Below are positions 8,731 through 16,673 of a stretch of DNA of 40,029 nucleotides, in pieces. The notes beneath the pieces were generated by a model, which had not been told where the DNA came from, did no database searches, and saw only the letters and a list, made by a program, of their open reading frames with translations. Each line of letters begins with the position of its first letter. Positions within the stretch are counted from its first letter, which is position 1. The position numbers were made by a program, and so were the translations under genes. Source of the DNA: an uncultured Butyrivibrio sp. (GTDB taxonomy: Bacteria; Bacillota; Clostridia; Lachnospirales; Lachnospiraceae); contig CAJTON010000018.1 of NCBI GenBank assembly GCA_910577605.1, positions 15,391 to 55,419 of the forward strand, written 5' to 3'.

Positions 8731-11700
8731 TTAATTTCTGTAAACCCCCAGAATTACGTTTTCGCCGTTTATATTCCATTCCTTGACGTATGCGCCGCTT
8801 TCGCTCCCGACCGCCGACAAAATTATCTCGTCGGCGAGCACCTCCGACATTACCTCGCTCCTGTTCTTCCCAAGAACATCGGCTATCCTTTCATTGCCTT
8901 CGGCATAAACGGTTATTTTGTCCATGACCTCAAAGCCGGCTTCTTTTCTCATGGTCTGTATCTTGCTGATAAGCTCCCTTACAAAGCCTTCCTCGATAAG
9001 CTCGTCTGAAAGCTTTGTGTCGAGTACGACTGTCACGCCGTAATCGCTCGCCGACTCATATCCCTCGGTCTGCGCAATCTCTATAAGCAGATCGTCCTTG
9101 CCAAGCTCCACCTTCTCGCCGCCGAAATCAAATACAAGCTGTCCTTTTTCGTTAAGCTCATCCATAGCGGCGTTGCCGTCTATCTTAGCAAGCGCCTGCC
9201 TTATCTGGCCGAGAAGCTTTCCGTACTTAGGCCCGACCGTTTTAAGCTGCGGCTTGAAGCTGTAAGAGCTGTACGCCCTTACGTCGTCGGTGAACTCTAC
9301 CTTCTTGACATTAAGCTCATCCCTGATTATCGCGGTAAAAAATTCGGAAAGCTCAAACGGCGCTTTGACATACATAGTGCCGATCGGCTGGCGGTTCTTT
9401 ATATTGGCGGCGTTGCGGCACGCGCGTCCGATAACGACCGTCTTTAAGACCTCATCCATATTTTTCTCAAGCTCGCCGTCTATCCATTCCTCGTTGACGG
9501 CGGGAAAATCGCAGAGATGTATGCTTTCCGGCGCGTCCGCGTCAATGCTCTTAACAAGATTCAGATATATTTCCTCCGTCATAAACGGGATCATCGGCGC
9601 GGCAGCCTTGCAAAGCGTAACAAGCGCGGTGTAAAGCGTCATATAAGCGTTAATCTTATCCTGCTCCATTCCCTTCGCCCAAAATCTTTCACGCGAACGT
9701 CTTACATACCAGTTGCTCAGGTCGTCCACGAACTCCTCAAGCGCCCTGGTCGTCTCCGGAATCCTGTAAGCCGCAAGGTTTTCGTCAACCGCCTTGACAA
9801 GCGAATTGAGCTTTGACAGTATCCACTTATCCATGACCGTCAGCTTGTCGTATTCAAGAGAATATTTTGTTGCGTCAAATTCATCTATATTCGCGTAAAG
9901 CACGAAAAATGCGTAGGTATTCCATATCGTGCCGAGGAATTTGCGCTGTCCCTCAGTAACCGCCTTATCGTAGAAGCGGTTGGGCAGCCACGGCGCCGAA
10001 TTTGAATAGAAATACCATCTTATAGCGTCAGCCCCGTGCGTCTGAAGCGCGTCGAAGGGATCTATCGCGTTGCCCTTTGACTTGCTCATCTTCTGTCCGT
10101 TTTCATCCTGCACAAGTCCCAGCACTATTACGTTCTTGTACGGCGCTTTGTTGAAGAGAAGCGTCGATTCCGCAAGCAGCGAATAGAACCAGCCTCTTGT
10201 CTGGTCTACCGCCTCGGATATGAAATCAGCCGGAAACTGCTGTTCAAAAAGCTCTTTATTTTCAAAAGGATAATGATGCTGCGCAAACGGCATCGCGCCC
10301 GAATCGAACCAGCAGTCTATGACCTCCGGGACCCTGCGCATCGTTTTGCCGCAGTCCGGGCACTTTATGGTGACCTCGTCGATAAAAGGACGGTGAAGCT
10401 CTATATCGTCCGGGCAGTTGTCAGACATTTCTTTAAGCTCCGCAATGCTGCCGACAGAATGCATTTTGCCGCAGTCCCCGCACTGCCATATATTAAGGGG
10501 AGTTCCCCAGTATCTGTTACGGCTTATTCCCCAGTCCTGCACGTTCTCGAGCCATGAGCCGAAGCGTCCCGTCCCTATTGTTTCGGGAATCCAGTTGATC
10601 GTATTGTTGTTGCGGATAAGATCGTCCTTTACCGCCGTCATTTTAATAAACCATGACTCCCTCGCATAGTAGATAAGCGGCGTGTCGCATCTCCAGCAGA
10701 ATGGATAGTCATGCTCGAATCTGGGCGCGTCGAAAAGCTTTCCCTGCGCCTCAAGGTCTTTAAGTATCTCAGGGTCCGCCTTCTTGACAAAAAGTCCCGC
10801 GTACGGCGTTTCCTCGGTCATATTTCCTTTGCCGTCAACAAACTGGATAAACGGAAGGTCATGCGTGCGCCCGATCCTCGCGTCGTCCTCGCCGAACGCC
10901 GGAGCGATATGAACGATTCCGGTACCGTCAGACATCGTTACATATGTGTCGCTCGTCACAAAATGGGCTTTTTTGTTCTGTTTTGCGGCGGCAATTCCCG
11001 CGCATTCAAAAAGCGGTTCGTATTCTTTTCCCTCAAGCTCCCTGCCGACATAACGCTCAAGCACCTCGTACGCCTTGTTTTCCTCGTCTCCAAGCTTCCC
11101 TAACACCTTGTCGAGAAGCGCCTCTGCCATAATATAAGTATATCCGTCAGCCGCCTTGACCTTGCAGTAGGATTCGTTCGGATTTACGCAGAGCGCGGTA
11201 TTTGAAGGCAGCGTCCACGGCGTCGTCGTCCACGCGAGAAAATACGCGTCCTCGCCTTTGATCTTAAAACGCACCACAGCCGAGCGCTCTTTTACGCTCT
11301 TATATCCCTGCGCTACCTCGTGCGACGAAAGCGGCGTGCCGCAGCGCGGGCAGTAGGGTACTATCTTAAAGCCCTTGTAGAGCAGTCCTTTGTTCCATAT
11401 CTCTTTGAGCGCCCACCACTCGGACTCTATATAATCATTCTCATAGGTAACATAGGGATTATCCATGTCCGCCCAGAAGCCGACGGTTCCCGAAAAATCC
11501 TCCCACATTCCTTTATATTTCCACACGCTTTCCTTGCAGAAACCGATAAAAGGCTCAAGTCCGTACTCTTCTATCTGCTCCTTGCCGTCAAGACCGAGCT
11601 TTTTTTCCACCTCAAGCTCCACCGGAAGCCCGTGGGTATCCCAGCCCGCCTTGCGCGGAACCATATTTCCCTTCATGGTCCTGTAACGCGGTATCATATC

Positions 11701-11895
11701 CTTTATTACCCTTGTAAGCACATGCCCGATATGGGGCTTGCCGTTTGCGGTGGGCGGTCCGTCATAAAAAGTGTAGGTCGGACAGTTTTTACGCATTTCC
11801 ATGCTCTTTTCAAAAATGCGGTTGTCCTTCCAGAACTGCTCCACATGCTTTTCCCTCTCAACAAATTTGAGATCAGTCGACACTTTTTCGTACAT
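8731..11895 (-). CDS. ileS: Isoleucyl-tRNA synthetase, eukaryal-like type 2 (1054 aa)
   Basis: Charges tRNA-Ile with isoleucine. Class I signatures are HIGH at 55-58 and KMSKS at 602-606. Three CxxC pairs are visible: CPRC (182-185), CGDC (472-475) and CPDC (512-515). The editing-domain block TTTPWTLPSNTAL is near 223-235. Length and sequence style (YEKVSTDLKFVEREKHVEQFW start) fit the eukaryal-like form found in many Clostridia, which is associated with natural mupirocin tolerance. The start ATG follows AAAGGA with 11 bases of spacing. A long leader with T-box features precedes it, so transcription should rise when uncharged tRNA-Ile accumulates. glgP follows 44 bases after the stop. Confidence 0.98.
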   Translation of the reverse strand: MYEKVSTDLKFVEREKHVEQFWKDNRIFEKSMEMRKNCPTYTFYDGPPTANGKPHIGHVLTRVIKDMIPRYRTMKGNMVPRKAGWDTHGLPVELEVEKKLGLDGKEQIEEYGLEPFIGFCKESVWKYKGMWEDFSGTVGFWADMDNPYVTYENDYIESEWWALKEIWNKGLLYKGFKIVPYCPRCGTPLSSHEVAQGYKSVKERSAVVRFKIKGEDAYFLAWTTTPWTLPSNTALCVNPNESYCKVKAADGYTYIMAEALLDKVLGKLGDEENKAYEVLERYVGRELEGKEYEPLFECAGIAAAKQNKKAHFVTSDTYVTMSDGTGIVHIAPAFGEDDARIGRTHDLPFIQFVDGKGNMTEETPYAGLFVKKADPEILKDLEAQGKLFDAPRFEHDYPFCWRCDTPLIYYARESWFIKMTAVKDDLIRNNNTINWIPETIGTGRFGSWLENVQDWGISRNRYWGTPLNIWQCGDCGKMHSVGSIAELKEMSDNCPDDIELHRPFIDEVTIKCPDCGKTMRRVPEVIDCWFDSGAMPFAQHHYPFENKELFEQQFPADFISEAVDQTRGWFYSLLAESTLLFNKAPYKNVIVLGLVQDENGQKMSKSKGNAIDPFDALQTHGADAIRWYFYSNSAPWLPNRFYDKAVTEGQRKFLGTIWNTYAFFVLYANIDEFDATKYSLEYDKLTVMDKWILSKLNSLVKAVDENLAAYRIPETTRALEEFVDDLSNWYVRRSRERFWAKGMEQDKINAYMTLYTALVTLCKAAAPMIPFMTEEIYLNLVKSIDADAPESIHLCDFPAVNEEWIDGELEKNMDEVLKTVVIGRACRNAANIKNRQPIGTMYVKAPFELSEFFTAIIRDELNVKKVEFTDDVRAYSSYSFKPQLKTVGPKYGKLLGQIRQALAKIDGNAAMDELNEKGQLVFDFGGEKVELGKDDLLIEIAQTEGYESASDYGVTVVLDTKLSDELIEEGFVRELISKIQTMRKEAGFEVMDKITVYAEGNERIADVLGKNRSEVMSEVLADEIILSAVGSESGAYVKEWNINGENVILGVYRN

Positions 11896-11909
11896 GAATG
11901 TTGAATTCC

Positions 11910-11943
11910 TTTCTTTATTATTGCGCTGCTCTTCAGCGCATAG
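11910..11943 (-). repeat. 34-bp direct repeat, copy proximal to ileS
   Basis: Nearly identical to 11962-11995 (one mismatch), spaced 52 bases apart. Each unit holds the hairpin GCGCTG-AAGAG-CAGCGC followed by AATAATAAAGAAA. In this copy the tail runs into the GGA of the ileS Shine-Dalgarno. Confidence 0.9.
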
Positions 11944-11961
11944 TGGTATACCCGCAGGGTG

Positions 11962-11995
11962 TTTCTTTATTATTGCGCCGCTCTTCAGCGCATAG
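11962..11995 (-). repeat. 34-bp direct repeat, copy proximal to the terminator
   Basis: Second copy of the ileS leader repeat. Its single difference (CGGCGC for CAGCGC) converts one stem pair to a G-U wobble, so the hairpin is preserved. It lies just downstream of the T-box terminator. Confidence 0.9.
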
Positions 11996-12012
11996 CGGCT
12001 GCTTTTGACGGC

Positions 12013-12043
12013 AAAAAACCTCTGCCGTTTATGATGGCAGAGG
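12013..12043 (-). terminator. Rho-independent terminator inside the ileS leader
   Basis: On the minus strand CCTCTGCC and GGCAGAGG form a perfect 8-bp stem with a 9-base loop, followed by six T residues. It sits after the T-box stem structures and before the ileS ribosome binding site, so it is the regulated attenuator. Confidence 0.9.
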
Positions 12044-12283
12044 CCTGATTATTCCAAACATCAGTAAAGCTGCTTCGCAGCGTCTTCGGCATACCAGCAT
12101 ATGCGTCCTCTGTAACGGGAGAATCCCGGCATTTCCTACTCTCGCCCTCAGACGTATTTCGGTCAGCGACTCCGGAGTGATATTCGTTTCGTCCTTACTT
12201 GCACCGCTTCCCAGCTTGCGCGGCTCTCTTTGGCGTTCGGAACGTACTACTGTCTCCATCGCGGTCTTTAATCAATTAAAGGT

Positions 12284-12312
12284 ATTGTAGCGTTAAGGAA
12301 AAGATTTGTCAA
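12284..12312 (-). promoter_or_regulatory. Sigma-A promoter of ileS
   Basis: TTGACA (12312-12307), a 17-base spacer and TACAAT (12289-12284): a near-consensus vegetative promoter immediately upstream of the T-box leader. It begins only 24 bases from the stop of the EAL-domain gene, with no obvious terminator between. Confidence 0.9.
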
Positions 12313-12335
12313 GGAAAAGTAAAGAAATGACCTGC

Positions 12336-14282
12336 TTAAATACCGCGCGGATGTCGAGTATTCCCGTTTTCGTTCAGTATGTATTGAACAAAATCATTTC
12401 TAGGAACCGGTTTTGAGAAAAAATATCCCTGAATCAGATCGCAGCGCAGGTCAGAAAAAACATCAAGCGCCTCCTGTGTTTCAACACCCTCCACAACGAC
12501 CTCCATGTTCATATCTTTTAACATTTTAACCGTGTTTTTTATGACGATCCGCATTTTGGGATTATTTATCTCGTCAACGAAGGTTTTATCAAGCTTGATT
12601 ATCCTTACCGGCAATTGTATGACACGTTTTATATTTGAATAACCCGTACCGTAATCGTCCAATGAAAAACTGATTCCCGCCTGCGTGAGCTTATTAAGAT
12701 TATCCTTCATAACGTTCTGTTCGTAAGCCGTAGCGCTCTCAGTTATCTCAAGGTTGATTTTGTCGGGAGAAACGTCATATTTTTTCATAATTGAGAGCAA
12801 AGCGTCAGCCAGGTCAACATTCATCAGCTGCACGACCGACAAATTGATTTCTATATAGTCCAGCCCCAGTTTGCCGAAATCGTCGCTGGCAATAAACTGG
12901 CATACCTTCTCAAATACAAATTCTCCTATAAGGTGGATCGCCCCGCTTTTTTCAGCCGCGGCGACCAGAAATTCAGGCGATATGAATCCCATCTGCGGGT
13001 CAAATAAACGCAGCAACGCCTCCGCAGAGGTAATTCTGCCCTGTCCTGTGGAATAAATAGGCTGATAATAAACCTGAAACGAATCGTTCTCGATCGCCTG
13101 CTCTATAATTCTGTCTATATTATTCTTAATATCAAGCTGCTTCTCATCATAAAGTTCGCCCGCGAACATAACCTGTCCGGTATAGATTTTTTTCTCGTGA
13201 AAATCCATTCCGAATGACATAAGCGCCTTGAAATCTTTAATTTCCTCCGGACAGCGCGCAAGTATCATAAACGGCGCCAGATTTATGTTAAGCCCGTTAA
13301 TATTGATATGCTTTTTTAATTCCTGATTCAGCATATCGGCTGTCGGCCCGGCCTTATCCCTGTTTTCTTCACGAAAAACCATTCTGAACCTGCCGTTGTC
13401 AAGATAATACATATCCGCATACCCGCGCATTTTTTTATTGACTCTGCGAATAGTATCCGCAACTCTTTTCAATATCTGCGTGGAGGGATCGTAGCCTAAT
13501 ATAGCCCTGACGTTCTGATAATTAGCAAAATTCAGCATGATAATGCACACATGCTTGTCATTGTAAAAAGCGCGTTTGACATCATGTGTATAGGCGCTGA
13601 ATTTCATAAGCCCGGTAAATGTATCAACATAATCCTCAGGGCTCTGAAGTCCGAAGCTCATTATCAGCAAGGCTACCGCTCCGAAGAACATCTCCACAAG
13701 CGCCGAAGGAATAAAAAGCTGAACAAGCATAGCCGTGACATCAATAGGAATGACAGCGCTGACCGCAATGATATTTCTAAGACCGAATAATCTGCGATAC
13801 CGCACAACATAGAAAATAACAAAGATTACATACAAGGCGGTGACTATGTACATAAGTCCGAACAACGGTCCGCGTTTATAGCCGCCGTCAACGGAAAAAA
13901 TAATATTATTAAAATGGTTTACGGCAAAAGCCGCAAGCAATAGCGCAATCGGCAGGATCATTAACAGCCTAAAAACGGTATTCCTGTGAAGCTTGTGCCA
14001 TGTATCCGTCAAGCTTATTATAAAAAGAAGGCACAGCGGCACAGTAAGAACATGGGTTATCAGATAACCGGCATGAACCGTATAAACCAAAGCCAGATTA
14101 TTTATTTGTCTGCTGTCAAGCGTGACCGACGCAATATCAAATACGGTCGAAGCGATCGCCGTCAGAATAATAATAAGAAATATACAGCTGGACCTGTCGT
14201 GCGTCATTTTACTCGAAGTGCGCGAAGCCACAAGAACAACAAGTAAAATAAGCGCCGCAATATCAAAACTTATACTTTTCAC
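12336..14282 (-). CDS. Membrane c-di-GMP phosphodiesterase with degenerate GGDEF and EAL domains (648 aa)
   Basis: About seven hydrophobic segments occupy residues 1-220. A degenerate GGDEF-like domain follows (about 230-360); its active loop reads LDNGRF instead of GGDEF, so cyclase activity is unlikely. The C-terminal EAL domain looks catalytic: EAL (421-423), EINLS, EITES, LDDYGTGYS (about 541-549), KLDKTF, EGVET and QGYFF all keep the expected residues. The protein should hydrolyse cyclic di-GMP at the membrane, affecting motility, adhesion or sporulation. I chose the GTG at 14282, nine bases after AGAGAGGA. An in-frame ATG at 14318 lies within the putative -10 element (TATATG), so it cannot be in the transcript. 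Confidence 0.9.
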   Translation of the reverse strand: MKSISFDIAALILLVVLVASRTSSKMTHDRSSCIFLIIILTAIASTVFDIASVTLDSRQINNLALVYTVHAGYLITHVLTVPLCLLFIISLTDTWHKLHRNTVFRLLMILPIALLLAAFAVNHFNNIIFSVDGGYKRGPLFGLMYIVTALYVIFVIFYVVRYRRLFGLRNIIAVSAVIPIDVTAMLVQLFIPSALVEMFFGAVALLIMSFGLQSPEDYVDTFTGLMKFSAYTHDVKRAFYNDKHVCIIMLNFANYQNVRAILGYDPSTQILKRVADTIRRVNKKMRGYADMYYLDNGRFRMVFREENRDKAGPTADMLNQELKKHININGLNINLAPFMILARCPEEIKDFKALMSFGMDFHEKKIYTGQVMFAGELYDEKQLDIKNNIDRIIEQAIENDSFQVYYQPIYSTGQGRITSAEALLRLFDPQMGFISPEFLVAAAEKSGAIHLIGEFVFEKVCQFIASDDFGKLGLDYIEINLSVVQLMNVDLADALLSIMKKYDVSPDKINLEITESATAYEQNVMKDNLNKLTQAGISFSLDDYGTGYSNIKRVIQLPVRIIKLDKTFVDEINNPKMRIVIKNTVKMLKDMNMEVVVEGVETQEALDVFSDLRCDLIQGYFFSKPVPRNDFVQYILNENGNTRHPRGI

Positions 14283-14315
14283 CGTTGCTGTTCCTCTCTT
14301 ACGGAGTATAATTAC

Positions 14316-14344
14316 CATATACCACTTTAAAACACAAAAGTCAA
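14316..14344 (-). promoter_or_regulatory. Probable sigma-A promoter of the EAL gene
   Basis: TTGACT (14344-14339), 17 bases, TATATG (14321-14316). The -10 is not perfect, but the spacing is right and it lies about 35 bases before the chosen GTG start. Confidence 0.6.
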
Positions 14345-14392
14345 TACGCAGATAGTTTCCGAATCATAGTGCGTCCTATATAATGAACCGTC

Positions 14393-14430
14393 AAAAAAAG
14401 GCGGCTTTAACATAAACTATTAAAGCCGCC
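14393..14430 (-). terminator. Terminator after the MerR/TipAS gene
   Basis: Perfect 11-bp inverted repeat GGCGGCTTTAA / TTAAAGCCGCC with a 9-base loop. On the minus strand it is followed by seven T residues. It separates the regulator from the EAL gene downstream. Confidence 0.92.
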
Positions 14431-14436
14431 CACCTT

Positions 14437-15189
14437 TTATCTTTCGCAGTACGCCCCGATCGCCTTGCTCACAAACTCCGCCGTACCGTCTCCTCCGTAC
14501 GCGTCTATATTCCGCCTGAACCGTTCGTCCGAAACATACATGCGCCCTAACCCGCCAAGAATCTCCGGCGTGCAGTCATAATAATTCTCACTGATAAAGC
14601 TTCTCAGGGCTTCCACCTCCGTCTGCGCCTCCAGAGAATCCGGCGCAAGATGCTTTATTCCTCCAAACGCCGCAAACCGCTGCATGAGCCTGTCGACAGC
14701 CGTCCTCTTTTCAGCGTCGGTCCGGTCCGCCCATTTGCTTTCATATTCCAGATAAGCCTCTGTACCGCCCCATTTACGCTTTGCCTCGTCGGTATAACGT
14801 TCTATTTCCGTTTTGTCAAACGCTGTAAAATCCATACTGTTCTCTCCTTGCCTTTCTTCCGAGCTGTCCAACAGCTCAAGGTTTGTACAGGCAAGAGAAA
14901 TAAGCTCGCCAAGTCTTTTTTGTTTAAGCTTAAGCAATTTGATCTGCCGCTCAAGCGCGTCGCGCTGATCAAAATCCGGATCATCAAGAATGGCTTTGAT
15001 TTCCTTTAACGGGAATTCCAGTTCACGAAAGAAAAGGATGCTTTGCAGTCTGGCAAGAGCCTTATCGTCATAAAGCCTGTAACCCGCTTCCGTAACTGCC
15101 GCCGGAAGAAGCAATCCAATAGAATCATAATAGTGCAGCGTGCGCACGCTGACGCCTGTTATTATGCTGACCTCGTTTACCGTTTTCAC
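14437..15189 (-). CDS. MerR-family regulator with TipAS ligand-binding domain (250 aa)
   Basis: The N-terminal winged helix-turn-helix reads KTVNEVSIITGVSVRTLHYYDSIGLL, then ARLQSILFFRELEFPLKEIKAIL, followed by a coiled dimer helix and a C-terminal TipAS-type domain (about 120-250). TipA-like proteins bind drugs or other small molecules and activate promoters with long spacers. The start is the GTG at 15189, eight bases after GGAGG; an earlier GTG at 15198 overlaps the Shine-Dalgarno and is unlikely. Its own promoter has a 19-base spacer with a dyad, so autoregulation is expected. No efflux gene is adjacent. The closest neighbours, a PlsC acyltransferase and an EAL protein, do not reveal a target. 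Confidence 0.92.
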   Translation of the reverse strand: MKTVNEVSIITGVSVRTLHYYDSIGLLLPAAVTEAGYRLYDDKALARLQSILFFRELEFPLKEIKAILDDPDFDQRDALERQIKLLKLKQKRLGELISLACTNLELLDSSEERQGENSMDFTAFDKTEIERYTDEAKRKWGGTEAYLEYESKWADRTDAEKRTAVDRLMQRFAAFGGIKHLAPDSLEAQTEVEALRSFISENYYDCTPEILGGLGRMYVSDERFRRNIDAYGGDGTAEFVSKAIGAYCER

Positions 15190-15213
15190 CGTATTCACCT
15201 CCCGTACAGCTTG

Positions 15214-15244
15214 ATTATAGGCTATTACGGAACGTCAGAGTCAA
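15214..15244 (-). promoter_or_regulatory. MerR-type promoter with 19-bp spacer and dyad operator
   Basis: TTGACT (15244-15239), a 19-base spacer and TATAAT (15219-15214). The spacer contains an imperfect dyad, CTCTGACG (15240-15233) against CGTAATAG (15229-15222), six of eight positions symmetric. The overlong spacer with a dyad between the hexamers is the hallmark of MerR-activated promoters. Confidence 0.82.
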
Positions 15245-15288
15245 CAGTATTTTTCAGATTTTTATTTTGGCGCAAAAAATCCGCCGTC

Positions 15289-16023
15289 CTACACCAGCTT
15301 CTTATTCTCCTCAAACTTTTTCTCAATTATATCATGCACATACCGTCCGAGAAATTTCTTCTGCTCCTTGTCAAGCTCCTTTATGTCGATCGGCTCGCCG
15401 AACTCAATGACCGTATGCGCCTTTTTTATCCAAGGGGTGTGGCTTTCCATGCACGCCTCGGTGTTGTTCTGTATGATAGGTATGATCTTACAGCCGGATT
15501 TCTCCGCGAATTTAAGACTGCCCTCCTTAAAGGGCGCAACGCCGTCCGGCTCCTTTCTGCGGGTCCCCTCCGGAAAAATAGCTATGGAAATTCCGTTTTT
15601 GATATACTCTATCCCCTTGAGAATCGTTTTCAAGCCTTCCTTTATGTCGTCGCGGTCAAGGAAAAGACAGTACACGAAACGCATCCATGTGCTGAGTATC
15701 GGAACCTTCCCGATCTCTTTTTTGGAAACATAGCCCGTGAGGTTCGGCATCATCGAATACGAAATTATAATGTCGAAATAGCTCCTGTGGTTGCCCACGA
15801 AAAGCACCGCCTCATCCTTCGGGATATTTTCAAAGCCGATAACGGTAGTCTTTGTTCCCGCAAAAAAAAGTATGCCCTTGAAGCCGAACTGCACGATGCG
15901 CAGCGAGCTTATGTCGCGGGCGCGCCTGTTTATTTTGCCAAGGATAAGCTCAACAAGAAATATCGGAAGACTGCATATAAAATATATCAGCAGAAAAAGA
16001 ACCGTCAAAACCAATCTTATCAT
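15289..16023 (-). CDS. plsC: 1-acyl-sn-glycerol-3-phosphate acyltransferase, PlsC family (244 aa)
   Basis: Adds the second acyl chain to lysophosphatidic acid in membrane phospholipid synthesis. The catalytic HX4D motif is H79...D84 in NHRSYFD, and the glycerophosphate-binding motif FPEGTR is at 150-155. An N-terminal hydrophobic segment (about 3-29) anchors it to the membrane. Length matches the family. The gene is transcribed divergently from a small membrane-anchored protein and its promoter appears to share a -35 hexamer with that gene. Paralogues acting on other acceptors are common in Clostridia, so the exact substrate is probable rather than proven. Confidence 0.93.
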   Translation of the reverse strand: MIRLVLTVLFLLIYFICSLPIFLVELILGKINRRARDISSLRIVQFGFKGILFFAGTKTTVIGFENIPKDEAVLFVGNHRSYFDIIISYSMMPNLTGYVSKKEIGKVPILSTWMRFVYCLFLDRDDIKEGLKTILKGIEYIKNGISIAIFPEGTRRKEPDGVAPFKEGSLKFAEKSGCKIIPIIQNNTEACMESHTPWIKKAHTVIEFGEPIDIKELDKEQKKFLGRYVHDIIEKKFEENKKLV

Positions 16024-16056
16024 TTTAAATCTCCGTGTCAGTTATTTTATAAGGAC

Positions 16057-16107
16057 AGTATACACCATAAATTTATTATTTGCAATTTTATAAAAAGATG
16101 TTACAAT
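16057..16107. promoter_or_regulatory. Divergent promoters sharing one palindromic -35 hexamer
   Basis: TTGCAA at 16080-16085 is its own reverse complement. Rightward it pairs with TACAAT (16102-16107, 16-base spacer) for the small basic protein. Leftward it pairs with TATACT (16062-16057, 17-base spacer) for plsC. Two polymerases could not occupy both at once. Confidence 0.75.
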
Positions 16108-16141
16108 TAACCTTGATAAAATAAAAGAGGAGGACGTAACG

Positions 16142-16669
16142 ATGCCGTTAATGATGCCGTTATTTACAATGCCATTACCCGTCAAAATAATTCTGATAGT
16201 TCTTGGCGTTATTCTCGTTCTTTTTATAGTTTTGATTATTGTCGGACGCAAGATGCAGAAGAAGCAGGAGGCTTCTCAGGCGGATATTGAAGCCGCGTCT
16301 CAAGTCCTCTCGATGCTGATCATTGATAAAAAAAGAATGAAGCTTAAAGAAGCCAATCTTCCCAAGATGGTTATGGACCAGATTCCAAAATATATGAGAA
16401 TGGCAAAGATGCCGCTTGTAAAAGCAAAGATCGGTCCCAAAGTAATGACGCTTATCGCCGATGTCAAGATCTTCGACAGCCTTCCCATCAAAAGCGAGGT
16501 TAAAGCCAAGGTAAGCGGAATGTACATCACCGAGATAATAAGCACCCGCGGAAAGGTTGCCCCGATGCCCAAGAAAAAAGGCTTCCGCGCGAAGCTCGCG
16601 CAGAAGGCGGCGGACGCGCAGGCGGCTTCAAAAGCCGAAAGCTCTAAAAAATCCGGCAAAAAGAAATAA
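16142..16669 (+). CDS. Uncharacterised single-TM protein with basic tail (175 aa)
   Basis: I do not recognise the family with certainty. Residues about 12-34 form one strong hydrophobic helix (ILIVLGVILVLFIVLIIVG) followed by RKMQKK, predicting an N-out, C-in anchor. The cytoplasmic part (about 40-145) has the regular segments IPKYMRMAKMPLVKAKIGP and VKIFDSLPIKSEVKAKV; the last 30 residues are rich in Lys and Ala and end SKKSGKKK. The start is firm: AGAGGAGG with suitable spacing before the ATG. It is the only rightward gene for about 9 kb on either side, has its own promoter and terminator, and is divergent from plsC. The basic tail could bind nucleic acid or anionic phospholipid; that is speculation. 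Confidence 0.85.
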   Translation: MPLMMPLFTMPLPVKIILIVLGVILVLFIVLIIVGRKMQKKQEASQADIEAASQVLSMLIIDKKRMKLKEANLPKMVMDQIPKYMRMAKMPLVKAKIGPKVMTLIADVKIFDSLPIKSEVKAKVSGMYITEIISTRGKVAPMPKKKGFRAKLAQKAADAQAASKAESSKKSGKKK

Positions 16670-16673
16670 ATCA

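Larger units (their letters stand above)
11896..12277 (-). promoter_or_regulatory. T-box riboswitch leader of ileS, Ile (AUC) specifier
   Basis: The transcript would begin near 12277. Stem I landmarks are visible: GGAGACAGTAGTACG (K-turn/AGTA region), AGAGAGC and GCTGGGAAGCGG (distal loops), then GAATATCACTCCGGAGT, where AUC at 12181-12179 is the likely specifier and matches ileS. AGTAGG and GCCGGG...CCCGTTA follow, as in the family. A terminator lies at 12043-12013. CAGAGG at 12112-12107 is perfectly complementary to the CCTCTG that forms the 5' arm of that terminator, so an alternative antiterminator pairing is possible. The canonical T-box sequence (GGGTGGNACCGCG) is not intact. The nearest matches are TGGTATGCCG (12096-12087) and TTTGGAATAATCAGG (12058-12044). 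Confidence 0.82.

Noticed and set aside
12029..12259. 76-aa open frame on the minus strand upstream of ileS
   Set aside because: It lies wholly in the T-box leader; the codons trace structured RNA motifs and there is no ribosome binding site.
15043..16110. 355-aa open frame on the plus strand
   Set aside because: Antisense to plsC and the MerR gene, runs through both promoters, and the translation resembles no protein.
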